64,000 nucleotides of DNA from Symsagittifera roscoffensis. Its lineage: Eukaryota; Xenacoelomorpha; Acoela; Convolutidae. This document shows, in pieces, positions 22,494 through 33,339 of this stretch. The position numbers and the translations under genes are program-made. The stretch is from assembly GCF_963678635.1 (NCBI RefSeq), contig NC_087065.1, positions 66,061,374 to 66,125,373 on the forward strand, given 5' to 3'. The notes beneath the pieces are model-generated. The model worked only from the letters and a program-made list of their open reading frames with translations, was not told the origin of the DNA and did no database searches. Positions within the stretch are counted from its first letter, which is position 1; every line of letters begins with the position of its first letter.

Positions 22494-25400
22494 TTAAAAT
22501 TGAAGTGGTTTTTGAAATTCAACTTTCTTTGAAACATTAGATTTTGGAATGAATGTTTTATAATTTTTCCGTGGCTGATTCCGAAGTCGTGATGATTTTC
22601 TATGTTCAGATGTTTGTTTTTGATCCTGTGATAGAATTTTTTCTATTAGTTTTTTATTTTTTCTTTCTTTTTGGGATGTTTTGTTTTCTATTTTAGGAGG
22701 TGTTTGGTGAAATAATTCTTTTTGTTGGGCTGGTTTTGTGTTCGGATATGTGTTAGTATTTGGATTTTGTTTAACCTCTGTATTGTTCTGAATAATTTTC
22801 AATCCTGTGAAAGAATATAATTGAAAAGATTAGAGGAGTGCGTACTCTTTTGGGTAATAGAATAATAGATTAATTCGATGTTGAACCATTTCCTTTTTGT
22901 TCACATCTATAAGTTTGTATGTTACATCAGTTGGTTTATCAATTGTTTGTTAGGGTCCTTTTCGGAGTGGTTGTAATTTTTTTGAGATTCCTTTTTGTGT
23001 TATAAAATTTGGAGTTAAAACAAATGTTCCTATTTTTCAGTCTGTGGCTGGTGTGAATTGTGAATCGATATGAGTATTTATATTTTGTCTTTGTAACAAT
23101 TTTTTTGTTAGTTTTTGATAAACTTCATTGTGCTTTTCATCTTTTTTTAAAAACCATTCGGTATGTGTACCGGAAGCTAATTTACAAAAAATGTGGGTGA
23201 TAAATGTGGTCTTCATTATGGGTATGTAGTGGTAAACTATAACATAATGAATCTTTATTCGGTTGGCAAAAATCTTTATTCGGTGTGTTTTTAGAGGCAT
23301 TTGCTGTAAACATTATCGGTTTTCATGTTTTTGGTTAAAAACCACTTCGTATGGTGATTTTCCTAGTGCTGTTGTAATTTGTGAGTTATAGGATAGAGGG
23401 AGTAATTTTACATCTGTTGACCATTCAGTTTATCGTGTGTCATTTCCATTAATGATACATCTGAGATAATCTTGTAATGAACGGTTCATACCTTCGACTA
23501 ATCCATTTGTCCAAGGTGCATGAGATGTACGTGGTTTATGTTTGATATTATATAGTGTGATAATTTCGTTAATAAATTCAGAGTGACTAGTATTCCGGGT
23601 AATCCGAATTTAGCTATCCAGTGTTCGTAGAGTGTTTGTATAGGCATTACAATGGGGTACTGGGTTGAGTGCTACGAAGTGTGTAAATGCGTCAGAAATG
23701 ACCATTATTTATGAGTTCCTCCTGAAGATGGTGATATCGGTCCTTTGGTATCAAATGAAATTTTATGGTTGAAATATATACTTTTTGTTCTTGTTTTTCT
23801 GCAATTTGTTTCTGATTTGGGTACAGTTTATTTAATTGACATGTAATAAAATCGTTGCATAATACTTTAATCCAAACTGAGGCATTTGTAAAATAAAAAA
23901 TTTGAATGAAAAAATCGTTTTTTTCTGATCCTGAGAGTCCCTTAGTGTGTAGGGTTTGTGAAGTATTGAATGCTTTAGGATCATACTTAAAGGTAGGCAA
24001 GGTACTTTAATATCAGGTGTTTGATATTCTAAAATATCTGTATTCTCGTTTATAGAGTTATTATTAAGGTTCTGAAATATCTAAAAAGTGTCAAATTTCC
24101 CAGAATCGTGATATCAGATTTTATTGGTTTGGTTTTATATTTGTGCCAAATTTTACTTTTTTAATTACTGGGTCAAGATTTTGCTGTTTTTGGTGTATTT
24201 TTTTTTTGTAATTGGTGGAAAAAATTTTCAATTTCTATCTTTGATAGCGGTACTGTGTCATGTGGGTCATGAAGGTTAAAAGCATGATTTATCGTGTATT
24301 TTGAATCGTTATTCACTGGATCTGATAAATTTAAATTATCAGTTAGATTTTCTATTCGTACTAAAGGAAATAGATCTTTTCTATATGGTTGTTGTCTAAT
24401 TTGTTTTTGTTGAGTATTGTTTTTGATCCAATTTGAGCATGGGATTGATTTAAATGTAGATTTACCTAGAGTATTTGGTGTTGGTGACTGAGGTATATTA
24501 AATTGAATTCTGGGAGTTTGAAAATTTCTACTTTGACTCGGGTGTATAATTTGTGTATTTATTTCAAGTTTTTTTTTTGGTTTTGGCTTAAGTGTCTTAC
24601 TCTGTTAAAATCTTGTTGGAGAGGGAACATACGTTATACGTTGGTTCGTATTGTGGTTCACTTGAAGTTGTGTGGCGAACGGCTGGTTCTAGTGGTTCAG
24701 ATAATCTTGCGTGTCTTTCCTCAAAGGTATAGGGATTGTCTTGAAAAGAAATCCGCCTGAATGATTGTAGATTTTGAGTATTTGTTGGTGTTGTTGGATG
24801 TTCTTGGGATGTTGTCGGTGGGGACTGGTGTGGTGGTTTTTGATTAGCAGTTTTGGAAAAATTTCAGAGATGAATTTTTGTGAAGAAATTTATTTTTTTT
24901 TGTAGTATTTTTAAATAAAAACAATGAAAAAAATTATGCTAATTCGAATGTGTTGATTGCCTTTTTTAAAAATTTGTATTTTGTCATTATAGGGGATGTC
25001 AAAAATATGAGAAAAATTATTAAATTTAGAAAAACATATGTTCTACTAATAAGGTGTTGAAACATTTAATTAGTTATTGAATTATCGTACCTGTGGAGGT
25101 GATCAAGGATTTTGGAAAGGTTTTTATAGATTCGGAATTGGGAATAAAAGATTAGAAAATGGTTGCAAAAATTTTTAGGAGGATTATTAGAGTTTTTGAG
25201 ATATCGGCTGAAATTGTTATTGAAAGTTTTAAATTGAAAGTAAGTTTTAGGAAAAATTTCGAAAGAAGATGTTTGATTTTGTTGACCGTCGCAGAAAGAA
25301 GCATTCAGGAAATGATTCGTTCCGTCGAATAATGATTCTTTTGAGTCTTAATTCGAGTGTGGTCGGGTTATTTTTTGATTTTTCGACAAGTGGGTTGGTT

Positions 25401-25940
25401 TTTGTCAATTTTCATTGAGGGCAAAGTTCATGGTGTCGGAAAAGTCTTCCTAGTTTTGTTTTTATTTATTGGATAATTGGAGTTATCTAGGAGATATTTG
25501 TACTTTAGGCTAAATGATCATGTGCATTTTGATCTTTAGGCTAGTTTAATAATTTTGTTTGGGGGTTTTTCGAGTTCTGGGCTGGAAAAATATTGTTGAT
25601 CTCTGTACTATTTGATAGGGGAGGGTTGTAATATTGAGATCTTATTTTTTTATCAGACAGATTTTAGCTGTTTGCTTATTTTTGAACTGGAGGTCTTGAA
25701 GTTATAGTTTTAGATACGCTTGAAGGTTAAAATTTGACGGCTAAAAAAGTCATGTCGCCTAAATGAGCTGATGATTTGGAAATATTTCTATTGGATGAAT
25801 TAGAGCTAGATTGGTCCCAGTGGATTTTCAGCATAAAACTGAGAAAATGTACTCTGTTCAAAATAATTTTATAGAGGTGAAAAGGTTAATTAAATCTAAA
25901 GTGGTTTTTGAAGTTCAACTTTCTTTAATATTTTAGATAT
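21073..25940. repeat. Internal duplication of the pol-end/env-leader segment (21073-22545 and 24473-25940)
   Basis: The two ~1.45-kb segments share long blocks, for example GTTGGTGACTGA, ATCGTACCTGTGGAGGTGAT and AAAGTCATGTCGCCTAAATG, in the same order and orientation, with clear divergence. The second copy sits directly after the RT relic, where RNase H should be. RNase H is therefore missing and pol is split. Confidence 0.85.
22494..24472 (-). pseudogene. Degraded integrase and C-terminal pol
   Basis: Segments match the + strand integrase at 57847-59776. The zinc-finger end reads KGLSGSEKNDFF and LCNDFITCQLN (23800-23960), in which the usual paired cysteines are partly lost. The catalytic core pieces lie at 23440-23700, and the pol C-terminal tail with SSRLRNQPRKNYKTFIPKSN at 22494-22600. 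Stops occur throughout, and the domain is cut off from RT by the duplicated segment. Confidence 0.68.
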
Positions 25941-25949
25941 TAGAAATAT

Positions 25950-26846
25950 TTGGATTGCATGTATGCGTGATTTTCTTGCGGTTATAATTTTTCTTTTTAT
26001 AATGAGATCAAGAAATTTTACGCGTGTTAAGAAAAAATGTGATTTACCTAGTGCTGCTTTCATGTTTTTTTTTTTGCAATATTTGGTGACTTTTTTTCTA
26101 AAACTAAAAGATTTCCTCTTTATTTTGTGATTGCATAAAAACATCGTATGTAATTGCATTTTTCTTGAGTATTAGTGGTCTAAAAATTTTACTCACACTT
26201 AATGAGAAAGCTGCTGGTCTATTGAAGTCATATTGTTGATTTCCGATAACAAATTCTATTAATCGTCGTGATTGTTCATCTAACAACAATTGATTATATG
26301 CACTATTCATATCTCCTGTTGCGAAATATTTACCGTTTATTTTTTTTTACAATGGGCCGATTACATTTAAATTCATCAATAAGTGAATTGAGATATCTAG
26401 CATTCATTACTATTTTTTATCCAGTACTAATTACATTTGTGACTTGGTTCAATGGGCCGATTATATTTAGATTCATCAACAAGTGAATTGAGATATCTAG
26501 CATCCAGTACTATTTCTAATGATTCTCCTTTGGCTAGAATAATAACAGGGTTGGTAGAAAGTTTTCCTTTTGGCTGTTCGTCTTCAATTACTGGAGAAAA
26601 GATTTCATTTTGCTCTATTATGTCAAGTAATCTATTAAATTTATCGTGTGAATGGATTGGTTCTTTGCTGGCTCTTTGTTTTTTGAAAACTGCGTCTTTT
26701 TTCAAAGGTAGGTGTAGTGGTGAATTGAATTTTGCAACGTCGAATTTAGATGTGGCATAAGATTTTGGGTATTTTATCAGTAAATCGACTAATTGTTCAA
26801 ATTCGTTTTGTGTTATCTCAGAATGTTGAAAATTGAACATTGTCAT
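25950..26846 (-). pseudogene. Degraded Ty3-like reverse transcriptase
   Basis: The frame at 26427-26846 holds KAVF/DAVFKKQRASKEPIH and PVIILAKGESLEIVLDARYL, the RT fingers. At 26104-26310 it reads MNSAYNQLLLDEQSRRL (motif A region) and then PAAFSLSVSKIFRPLIL (motif B region). Compared with the + copy, the residues before GPAAF are deleted and motif C has lost its aspartate pair (ITYDVFMQS). A local duplication near 26340-26500 repeats part of the fingers. It cannot be active. Confidence 0.78.
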
Positions 26847-28300
26847 GGATTTTTGTTTTTCTTCTGTATATTTTTTGGTTTGATGATATTTTATATGTTG
26901 GTTTGAAATAAGGTGTTTTTGTTAAGTAGTCTGTATTTATTTTTTCATTACTTTTTTTATCATTTCTTGTTGATTGGCATATATCTAACAGTTGTAATAT
27001 ATTATTTACTCTATACGCCACTTCTTTTGTGGGACAAGTTGTTGCGTTAGTTTTACAAATCATAAAAGTCCTAGAGCTAGGGTTTTTTCTATGGTGAAGT
27101 GTTTTAGACTTGTAGGGAAATAATGTTTGAGTTTGAGTTTTTCATGTATTTGATAGATGAAATTTTTACTCGAAAAAACATATCTATTTGATTAAGTTCA
27201 AGGTCAGTTATATAGAGGTGTTGTCTGTTTTGACTTTTGTAAGATTGATGAACTTTTTTGATCGAGAATTCATAAATGTAACCTGAAAGTGGTTTTTGGA
27301 TTTTTTCGTTTTTATTGTAAATAGGGTAAAATTTTTTTAAAAAATGGTGGATGTTTTTTAATTTTTTTGGAAAAATGTTAGAGCGGTGTTGTACTCTCTT
27401 GTATTTTTATTTTTTACATTATTTTGCTGTCTAATATAATAATAAATGGTATAAAATTAGTGATAAATGGGGTTCCGATGATTTTGTGTTTTTTATCTGA
27501 ATTGGAAGGTTTATTTAAATGGTTTGCTTAAGAGTTTGTTTTGTTCCATTATTTTAGTGGGAACAAGGAAAAGTTGAACTTTTCCGTAGTTTGTTAAGGT
27601 TGAGCCTTGTGCTGTTGCTAGTCTGCTGGCTGTTTTCATAGGTATTAGTTTTGGATGTAAAATTTTGATTCCATTCTAAGGAGGAATAATGTTGATATTT
27701 GATTTTGTTCCGGACTTTCTAGGGGAATGGAAATGTCCAAATTTTTTCTCTTGGGGGTTTTCTTTATACATTTTGGTAGATATGATTTATACTAGAACAT
27801 GGTATAGGTTTTTCTACAGATTCGGATAACATCGTCACTTCATCTACTATTTGTTCTATTGATTTGTTATCATTTCTAGGTCTTGTATACTAATTTGTCA
27901 TTTATGTCATATACGCAATTGATGTCATTTAATTGCAATTCGGTACTTTCTGTGTTTTCAATATCAGGGGGGCCTGGAATGACTTCTTCACTTGTTTGCA
28001 CTTGATTTATTTGTCTTTGATGTTTTGGCGTCTTGCTTCTATGTTTGTTTTGAGAATCTGGATAACGTATGTTTTTTTCTATGTGGTGATTGAGAGTAGT
28101 TTCTTTGTCTATTTTTATATCGAATTTATATTTTGTGAGATATCGCGTGATCTTTTTTTGGTAGTTATTGTAGTTAGATCTTTGGTAATTTGATCTATTG
28201 TTTGAATAATCTCGTGATTTATTATTCTGATATCGATGATTTCGATTTTTTGAGTAGCTTCTATTCCTATTGTTGGAAAAATTCCTATTTCTATTGTACG
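26847..28300 (-). pseudogene. Degraded protease and protease-RT spacer
   Basis: The retropepsin active-site equivalent lies near 27700-27720. The + strand copy has DSGAESNI there; here the frame reads SGTKSNI, and the catalytic aspartate is replaced. The spacer region (26850-27500) is alignable with 55600-56220 of the + copy. Confidence 0.6.
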
Positions 28301-31215
28301 AGGAATATCTTGATCTATCATTGGAACAGTGTCCATTCCTAGAGTGTGAATGAAACTGGTTTCAAACGAATGTTCTGGTCGGTTTGAGTTTGATCGTAAA
28401 TAGTTATTTCGGTACTGATTGTTTCGACTATTTGATCAACTATATCTATTTCGTGAAAAATTTCGGCAATTTCTTTGATTTGGTGATCTTCCTCTGTAGT
28501 TGGAGTTATAGGGTGATCGATTTCTTGAATAGTTTGAATCGTTTGGAAGTGATTTTCCAGAATTTTTATTAGTGTGAATATTTTTATGAGGTAAATTCGG
28601 TTCTCTGTACTTTTGTGGTTTTTTTCTGGTTGTCTTGCTGTTTTTGTCTGCTTTCAGCAATGCTATGGCCGTATTTTCGGCTATAATTACACCATTTTTT
28701 GAACGATGATTTACCTTTATAATTTGGATTTTTCTCGTACAGATTTAAAAATTTCAGTGATTTTTTCGGATAAATCTGTATCTCAGTCTTGTATATTATA
28801 TATTTGTGTAGTTGTAGTTTGAATTTTATTTACAAATTGTAGTTTGAGATTACTGTTTATTCTAGTTTCATAGTGATTTCTGCTTGTTCTAAAATATCAA
28901 CTAGTTTCCTAAAGTCTAAATCTGGTTCTCGAATTGATTGCTGTTTTGATGCTCTCTTTTTGATTGCCATTTTCATTTAATTGAGATGTTAGAGTCATCA
29001 TTAAGATTTCTGTCATTTTTGTATGTTTATAATTATGATTGTTGAGTGAATATGCTTTTGGGACTAGTGTTTCAATTCTTATTGCTAGTTGTTTAAACGG
29101 TTCATTTGGTAGTCTACGAATAAAACTCTTTGATGTTGGTTGTTTCTTTCAGAGTGAAACATTTTTGAAATTTCTTGTGTGAATCTTTTCCAATCCAATT
29201 TTATATGTATAGGTAAAACTGAAAATCATTTTTGGGCTGTGCCATCAAGAGTGGTCTGGATTAAAGCTGTGCGTATATGTATCCAGTTTTGATGGAGTGG
29301 CGTGATTACTGGCTCAGGTCCTATATTTAAAATCAAATTTTTTTTGACTGTATTTGAAGAATCTTCTACAGATTATTCAGGGTCTGTGCCTGTGTATACA
29401 ATTAGCGGTTTATTTGATGATATTGATGATCTACCCATTATGTATGGATTCATAGTCATTTGAATTGATTCTGCGGTATTTGGTTTTTGTGAAAAATTCG
29501 TAAGTTGACATTTTGTTAGTTCATGTTGTTGTAATTAATATTGTAGCGGGATTTCATTTTGCATTTACGTTGGTTCATAAGATTGTGTACTAACTGGGTT
29601 TCGTGATTAAAAATTAGTATGCTGAGATGTTAGAAATGGTCTAGATTGTCGTATATGTTCTTCTCGTGTATATGGTCCAAAGATATCTGGTTGATCTATG
29701 TGGTAAGAACGAGGTCTTTGGTTTTGATAAAATTGTTGATGATTTGAATTATAATATTCTTCATTGTCTGACCGAAAAAAATTAGATGTATAATAAAGTG
29801 TTTGATGTCTAGATTTATTTTGTTGTATTTTATTTCTGTTTTGTGGAAAAAATGGGTAATTTTTACTTTGAACTTGTGAAATTTGTGGCTAGTCATTAAA
29901 ATTTACTGAATTTGATGATGGTTGTTGTAAATATTGACTTTGTGAGAATAAATGGTTTTGAGTGTTTGTACGAGATGATTTAAATTTTTGTGGTCTATTT
30001 ACATAGTTATAATTATGTTCTGCAAAAATATTTTTATGGAATGTACTTTGTTTTTGTGTTGGTTTCATCAGTGGTCTAAATGTTTGATAATCCATTTGTG
30101 TGTATTTTGGAACAACGGAGGGGTTTAACAGTGGATTGTAATGTTACCTGTGGTAATGTTGGGGATTTTGGTATTGGAGTTGTAAGATTTGGACTTATAG
30201 GTGAAATACTTTGTTGTGCTGCTGTTGTTATTGTTTCAGCTATTTCTTACTTTACGAAATGTGATGGAGATTGATTATCTTGTTGTGTACGATCTAGTTC
30301 CCTTTAGGTTGTCTTGTTGTATGAGGGTTGAGCTTAAACTTTTTTTTAAATTCTTTTGGGTAGAAATGAGTTATAGTTTAATAGTGTTGCGTCAACTGTG
30401 AGTGTGTATATTTTAACATACTCTTTGTGAATAGAAACTGTGCTAATTGCTTGACTTGATACATCTATTGGTTTGTTCACAAATCACACATGAGACCATT
30501 GAGGGTCCCAAGCACAATCTGATTGTTCTGCTAAGACAGTTTCATCAGTGTTATTTTTAGATCTAAAAATTTTTCTTGCAATTAAAAAAAAGCAATATTA
30601 TGTGTAAAATAATCAAATATAAACAATTCTAAGATTTTTTGTAAATCGTGTTGAACATGTTGTGAAATTTTGTTAATGGTTAAGTTTTCACGGATTGTGC
30701 TTAAAAAAACTGAGAATATTGCAATTTCTTGTCTTACAATTGTATGTCTAGACGTTTAAACTGGTGACTTTCCTTGAGATTCTGTTAGTTCTAATACAGA
30801 TAGATAACTATAAATAATTGAAAATACATCGTTAATGAATATTGAGTTTGCTCTTTGTGAATTTTGATGTTGTTTATTTTTTATATATTCTGTGAATACT
30901 TTTGAATTTTTTATATCCATGTCGTCTGTTTGAAGTAGATATCTACCATGAAATATATTTGGTGAACTAATTTTTATGGTAAAATTTCCGTATTGTTGTG
31001 TGATATTACATATTATTATAGATAGTGATCAATGAGTTGTCTTTTGATTTTTACGTCTGGGATTTCTCTTGTATATAGACTATCTCCTCTTTCAAAGAAA
31101 TTTGCAATTAGATTTTGATAAAATTGTGTTTGTTCTCTATGTTCAGCTAGTGGAAGATGGAAAATGGAAGAATGGAATTTTCTTCTTGGTTTTCTTCACT
31201 TTGATTCATTTTTGT
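28301..31215 (-). pseudogene. Degraded gag
   Basis: The N-terminal part near 31215-31050 corresponds to the gag start of the + copy (51703). The capsid-like region lies at about 29460-29090. A CCHC-knuckle equivalent lies near 28700-28660, in which one cysteine has become serine (CNYS in place of CNYC). R/S/N-rich tail frames (28436-28660) match 54300-54500. There are many stops. Confidence 0.68.
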
Positions 31216-31760
31216 GTTTTATGACCGTTAATCTGTAATTCCTTGTGGAAGGGTTGGGCAGTGAATTGATGTTTGAGATCGTTAGACACTTCATAATTTG
31301 TAGGGGAGAACAAAATTGTTTTTTTTTCGATCCAAGGATAAACCTTGATGATCACGGTATAAAATTAATTGAAATTTAATTTAATTTAGGTGAAATTGAA
31401 GTTAAGATCCAAGGGAAACTTTGATGATCTGTCACTTTAAATGAGTTTAATTTAAAAGAAAACAAGGATAGGCCTTGGTAATATGATTTAAGGTATATTT
31501 GATAAAAATTTTTAGTGTCATTTTTTGGTGAATGTTAGTAGATTTATGATTGGCTGGGATGAAAAGATGATTTATATATATGCTAACATTTTTTTTTATA
31601 CTAACTACTTTATATATTCAATAAATTTTTTTCCAAGATGCTTTTAATTATACTGCAGATTCGTTGGAGAGAACTAGTGGGGATATTTTTATCAGTCGCT
31701 TCTGTGTAATTATTAGGTTTAGCGCCTTTAAAGATCGTTGAAGACTTTTGTTTGGAGATA

Positions 31761-31967
31761 CTATGTCAGTAAATGGAAATCTAAATTTAAAGCTAATAAA
31801 GTTCTAAATATAAAAGTTTGTGTTGGCTTTCGCCGTACGACCATGAAACTTATTGGTAGGTTTCTGTGTAGTCGTATATCGTCTCTGGTCCGAGGTCTCT
31901 TTCCAATACCAGGTAGTTCTCGTATTGTTCGGAGTGATGGCTCTGATTTATTGAGTTGTAGAGACAT
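31761..31967 (-). CDS. Small leader ORF upstream of gag (MSLQ..., 69 codons)
   Basis: An open frame starting MSLQLNKSEPSLRTIRELPG lies between the primer-binding site and gag. The ATG at 31967 is conserved as the ATG at 50140 in the + copy, where the frame shifts after about 13 codons. An upstream in-frame ATG exists at 31994. It is basic, with a hydrophobic end and no known domain. It could be a first coding exon, an upstream ORF, or chance. Confidence 0.4.
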   Translation of the reverse strand: MSLQLNKSEPSLRTIRELPGIGKRPRTRDDIRLHRNLPISFMVVRRKPTQTFIFRTLLALNLDFHLLT

Positions 31968-32073
31968 TTCAATTAATATGTTGTCGTGTAACATTTTTTG
32001 GAAATGTTTTTTTGTCTAATTCTAATCTAATGTTTTGTTAGCTCTAATCTAAGTTGTTTTTTAAGGTCTTGTT

Positions 32074-32093
32074 TGAGACTTTTGATCGCACCA
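32074..32093 (-). other. Primer-binding site of the provirus
   Basis: Two bases inside the 5' LTR, in element sense, the sequence is TGGTGCGATCAAAAGTCTCA. The + copy has TGGTGCGACCAAAAGTCTCG at the same place. TGG complements the CCA tail of a tRNA. I cannot assign the tRNA with confidence. Confidence 0.72.
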
Positions 32094-32095
32094 GA

Positions 32096-32474
32096 TGAGT
32101 TAGGTTTGAGGTTTAACTCATAGAGTAATTTCAGATAGGGTACACCGTCTGCTCGTCACGCGCATCTTATTTTCGGCCGGATAGATTCGTGCAACTTCTT
32201 AGTCTAATACCGATCTTAATCTTACTCTTATATCTCCTAGTCTCAATAGATCTAGAGTATACTGGTTTTGTTACGAGTTGGTCTCTTAGTGAAAGCAACT
32301 AAGTTCTAAGTTAAAGTCAAATCTCTCTGGTGCTAAAATTACAAGTAACTTCATTTTTCACAAATAAGTGGGTTGTTAGTTTGTTGGAGTATGATTGGTT
32401 AGATTTCAATATTTTATAGGTATAAAATATCTAAATAATAACCAATATTAAAATCTAGTTTGGATCTGGTTCCA
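32096..32474 (-). repeat. 5' LTR of the 12-32 kb provirus (379 bp)
   Basis: On the + strand it starts TGAGTTAGGTTTGAGG and ends GGATCTGGTTCCA. The primer-binding site adjoins its left side and CTTC its right side. It lies 85 bp from the TRPM acceptor at 32560. The stem-loop kept in the other LTRs is broken here. Confidence 0.9.
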
Positions 32475-32478
32475 CTTC
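32475..32478. repeat. Target-site duplication CTTC, right
   Basis: Partner of 12064-12067. Confidence 0.8.
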
Positions 32479-32559
32479 ACTAGTTTGTATAAGAGAAAAA
32501 AATATGAGAAAAAATGATACACGCTTCTGTCCAAAAAAGTTGAAATTGTTGCCGTTTAG

Positions 32560-33339
32560 GGGCGTGGTCTCAGTTGGAGTTGTTTCTTTAAATATGGCCT
32601 TTGGTGATGACAAGTCTCCTGATGAAGACACTTTCACGTACAAAAAACCTAAGAATCAGACACACAGTCTTGATTTGAACCACGACTATTTCATTATAGT
32701 TGAAGATAGTAACACAGAGTTTGATGTCCGTGCCAATTTAATGAGTGAGGTGGCCGAGAAACTAGCTGGAAAAGCAAAAAAGTCAAAGGAAGTGAAAAAA
32801 GCACCAATGGTGTGTGTGCTCATCGAGGGTGGAACCAGGGCAATCAAAGCGTTTGCTAGTAGCCTTGATGCCGAAATCCCCTGTATTATCATCAGTGGTA
32901 CTGGACGTGCGGCCGACTTCCTTGAAAAATTTAAAACATTGTATGATCGTGATCCAAATCTCCAGCCAGAAAAAATGAAACAAATGCTCAGCGATTTCCT
33001 AGAGACGAAAGTGCACGAGAACGAGAAGAAAAAGATGACAGAGAAGGAGAAAAAAAAGGAAGAGGAGAGGAAAACGGAAGAAATCAAAGAAATTACCGAA
33101 ACCTATTGGCAATTTGCAAAAGCTTTAGAACGTCTGAAGATAAATCTGAAGAAAAATGAAAAAAAGCTGGACAATTACATGCGAGTTTGTCAGATTGACA
33201 GCGTGGAGTTGGACAAAAATATTTTGGAGCTTCTTTATCTGCAAGAAAAAAATCCAGCTGATCTGTTGGAACAAGCACTCGATTTGTCTCTTTCATGGGA
33301 TAGAGCTTCAACCTTTGGTAAAATTATCCGACAGGACAG
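32560..33339 (+). CDS. TRPM-type channel, exon with SLOG C-terminal half and first MHR repeats
   Basis: The exon encodes about 260 residues of a TRPM (melastatin-type) channel. In order: GVVSVGVVSLNMAFGDDKSP, LNHDYFIIVEDSN, APMVCVLIEGGTRAIKAF and IPCIIISGTGRAADFLEKF, the nucleotide-binding-like SLOG domain typical of TRPM N-termini. A K/E-rich helical insert and helical MHR-type repeats follow. The acceptor is TTGCCGTTTAG/GGGCG (exon starts at codon position 3). The frame is also open upstream to 32504, but homology begins here. The donor is AG/GCAAGT at 33339/33340, a GC-type donor. Its phase (two bases left over) fits the next exon exactly. TRPM proteins form plasma-membrane cation channels. 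The earlier exon is not in view, perhaps because the 20-kb provirus lies in that intron. Confidence 0.85.

Larger units (their letters stand above)
12068..32474 (-). mobile_element. 20.4-kb Ty3/gypsy-like env-bearing LTR provirus
   Basis: The element runs right to left: 5' LTR 32096-32474, primer-binding site, leader, gag, protease, RT, integrase, env-like gene, extra ORF, long 3' region, and 3' LTR 12068-12651. The outer ends are TG...CA, and the flanking four bases are CTTC on both sides (12064-12067 and 32475-32478). This is a clean target-site duplication, so the whole block is one insertion. All genes are broken. Internal changes found are a tandem duplication of the 3' end (12135-16631), a duplication of the pol-end/env-leader segment (21073-22545 and 24473-25940) with loss of RNase H, and an unrelated insert near 16250-16821. 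The two LTRs differ at many sites, so the insertion is not recent. Confidence 0.87.

Noticed and set aside
32686-33087. Minus-strand ORF of 133 codons
   Set aside because: Antisense shadow of the TRPM exon, whose + strand frame has clear homology and matching splice phases.
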